Below, one piece after another: positions 5,171 to 5,356 of a stretch of DNA of 5,356 nt. Every line of letters starts with the position of its first letter. Positions within the stretch are counted from its first letter, which is position 1. The stretch covers positions 1-5,356 of the forward strand of contig URVJ01000038.1 of NCBI GenBank assembly GCA_900551295.1, in the 5' to 3' direction. The notes beneath the pieces are model-generated. The model searched no databases. It saw nothing but the letters and a program-made list of their open reading frames with translations, and was not told the DNA's origin. Origin of the DNA: an uncultured Eubacteriales bacterium. Lineage in GTDB: Bacteria > Bacillota > Clostridia > Oscillospirales > CAG-382. The translations under genes and the position numbers were made by a program.

Positions 5171-5356
5171 TGCAAAGAAAACAACAGCCCCTAAATTAGA
5201 AAAAGACTACGGGATATTCCGTGCCGCCAGCTTATACCGTCAGCCACCAAAAGGCAGGCGGCTGACTTAAATCTGAGCAGGTGCGTGAGCAAGCTATGGA
5301 AATTAAGAAATAAAGGGTAATAAAAAAGATAACTCTGTGTGTTGTATAAAACTTTG

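Larger units (their letters stand above)
5042..5356. other. Right-hand intergenic region without a confident gene
   Basis: Upstream of the regulator promoter these 315 bases contain the 10-bp repeat array, the 22-bp palindrome and a GC-richer block (5223-5266) with two competing stems. One 20-codon frame at 5099-5161 starts after a GAGGTG site but mostly reads through the repeats. A short open tail on the plus strand (5267-5314) ends in TAA without a start of its own. No RNA gene, attachment site or transposase is recognisable, and the stretch may be the edge of a neighbouring unit. Confidence 0.5.

Noticed and set aside
5267..5314. Plus-strand open tail reading LKSEQVREQAMEIKK then TAA, which looks protein-like.
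   Set aside because: An in-frame TGA lies directly upstream, so only 15 codons are open with no proper start. It might be a gene remnant, but this cannot be supported.
1..5356. A CRISPR array, tRNA, rRNA or insertion sequence.
   Set aside because: No spaced direct repeats of CRISPR type, no tRNA cloverleaf or rRNA segment and no transposase were seen; the 10-bp repeats are contiguous without spacers.

Overview
The window looks like a chromosomal stretch from an anaerobic Clostridia-type Firmicute, perhaps an uncultured gut Oscillospiraceae or Lachnospiraceae relative. This rests on the moderate-GC coding sequence with AT-rich gaps, AGGAG-type ribosome binding sites, an AraC regulator of the common Firmicutes cupin/HTH style, and a bacterial microcompartment (BMC) gene set. 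The genus cannot be fixed from the sequence alone.

All five confident genes lie on the minus strand, so the transcription order runs from right to left. An AraC-family regulator (4115-4987) has its own promoter at 5013-5041. It is followed by a 291-base control region (3824-4114) with two sigma70-type promoters and an 11-bp perfect inverted repeat. Next comes a tight four-gene operon: a cytoplasmic SGNH/GDSL-type hydrolase (3014-3823), a CoA-acylating aldehyde dehydrogenase of the PduP/EutE type (1601-2983), a tandem-domain BMC shell protein (BMC-T, 895-1551) and a PduL-type phosphotransacylase (232-870). The gaps are 30, 49 and 24 bases. A hairpin plus T-run (171-210) ends the operon.

The aldehyde dehydrogenase and PduL are the two conserved core enzymes of aldehyde-oxidising metabolosomes: aldehyde + CoA + NAD+ gives acyl-CoA, then acyl-phosphate with CoA returned. 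Both have short amphipathic N-termini of the encapsulation-peptide type. The BMC-T would be a trimeric shell tile with a central pore. No hexameric BMC-H, pentameric BMC-P, alcohol dehydrogenase, kinase or classical signature enzyme (diol dehydratase, ethanolamine lyase, glycyl radical enzyme, aldolase) is in the window. It is therefore either a satellite or incomplete-core BMC locus, or part of a larger one. The SGNH hydrolase as first gene is the unusual partner.

The left end (1-170) has no confident gene but holds two perfect hairpins. The right end (5042-5356) also has no confident gene. It holds five 10-bp tandem repeats, a 22-bp perfect palindrome and a GC-rich region with two competing stems.
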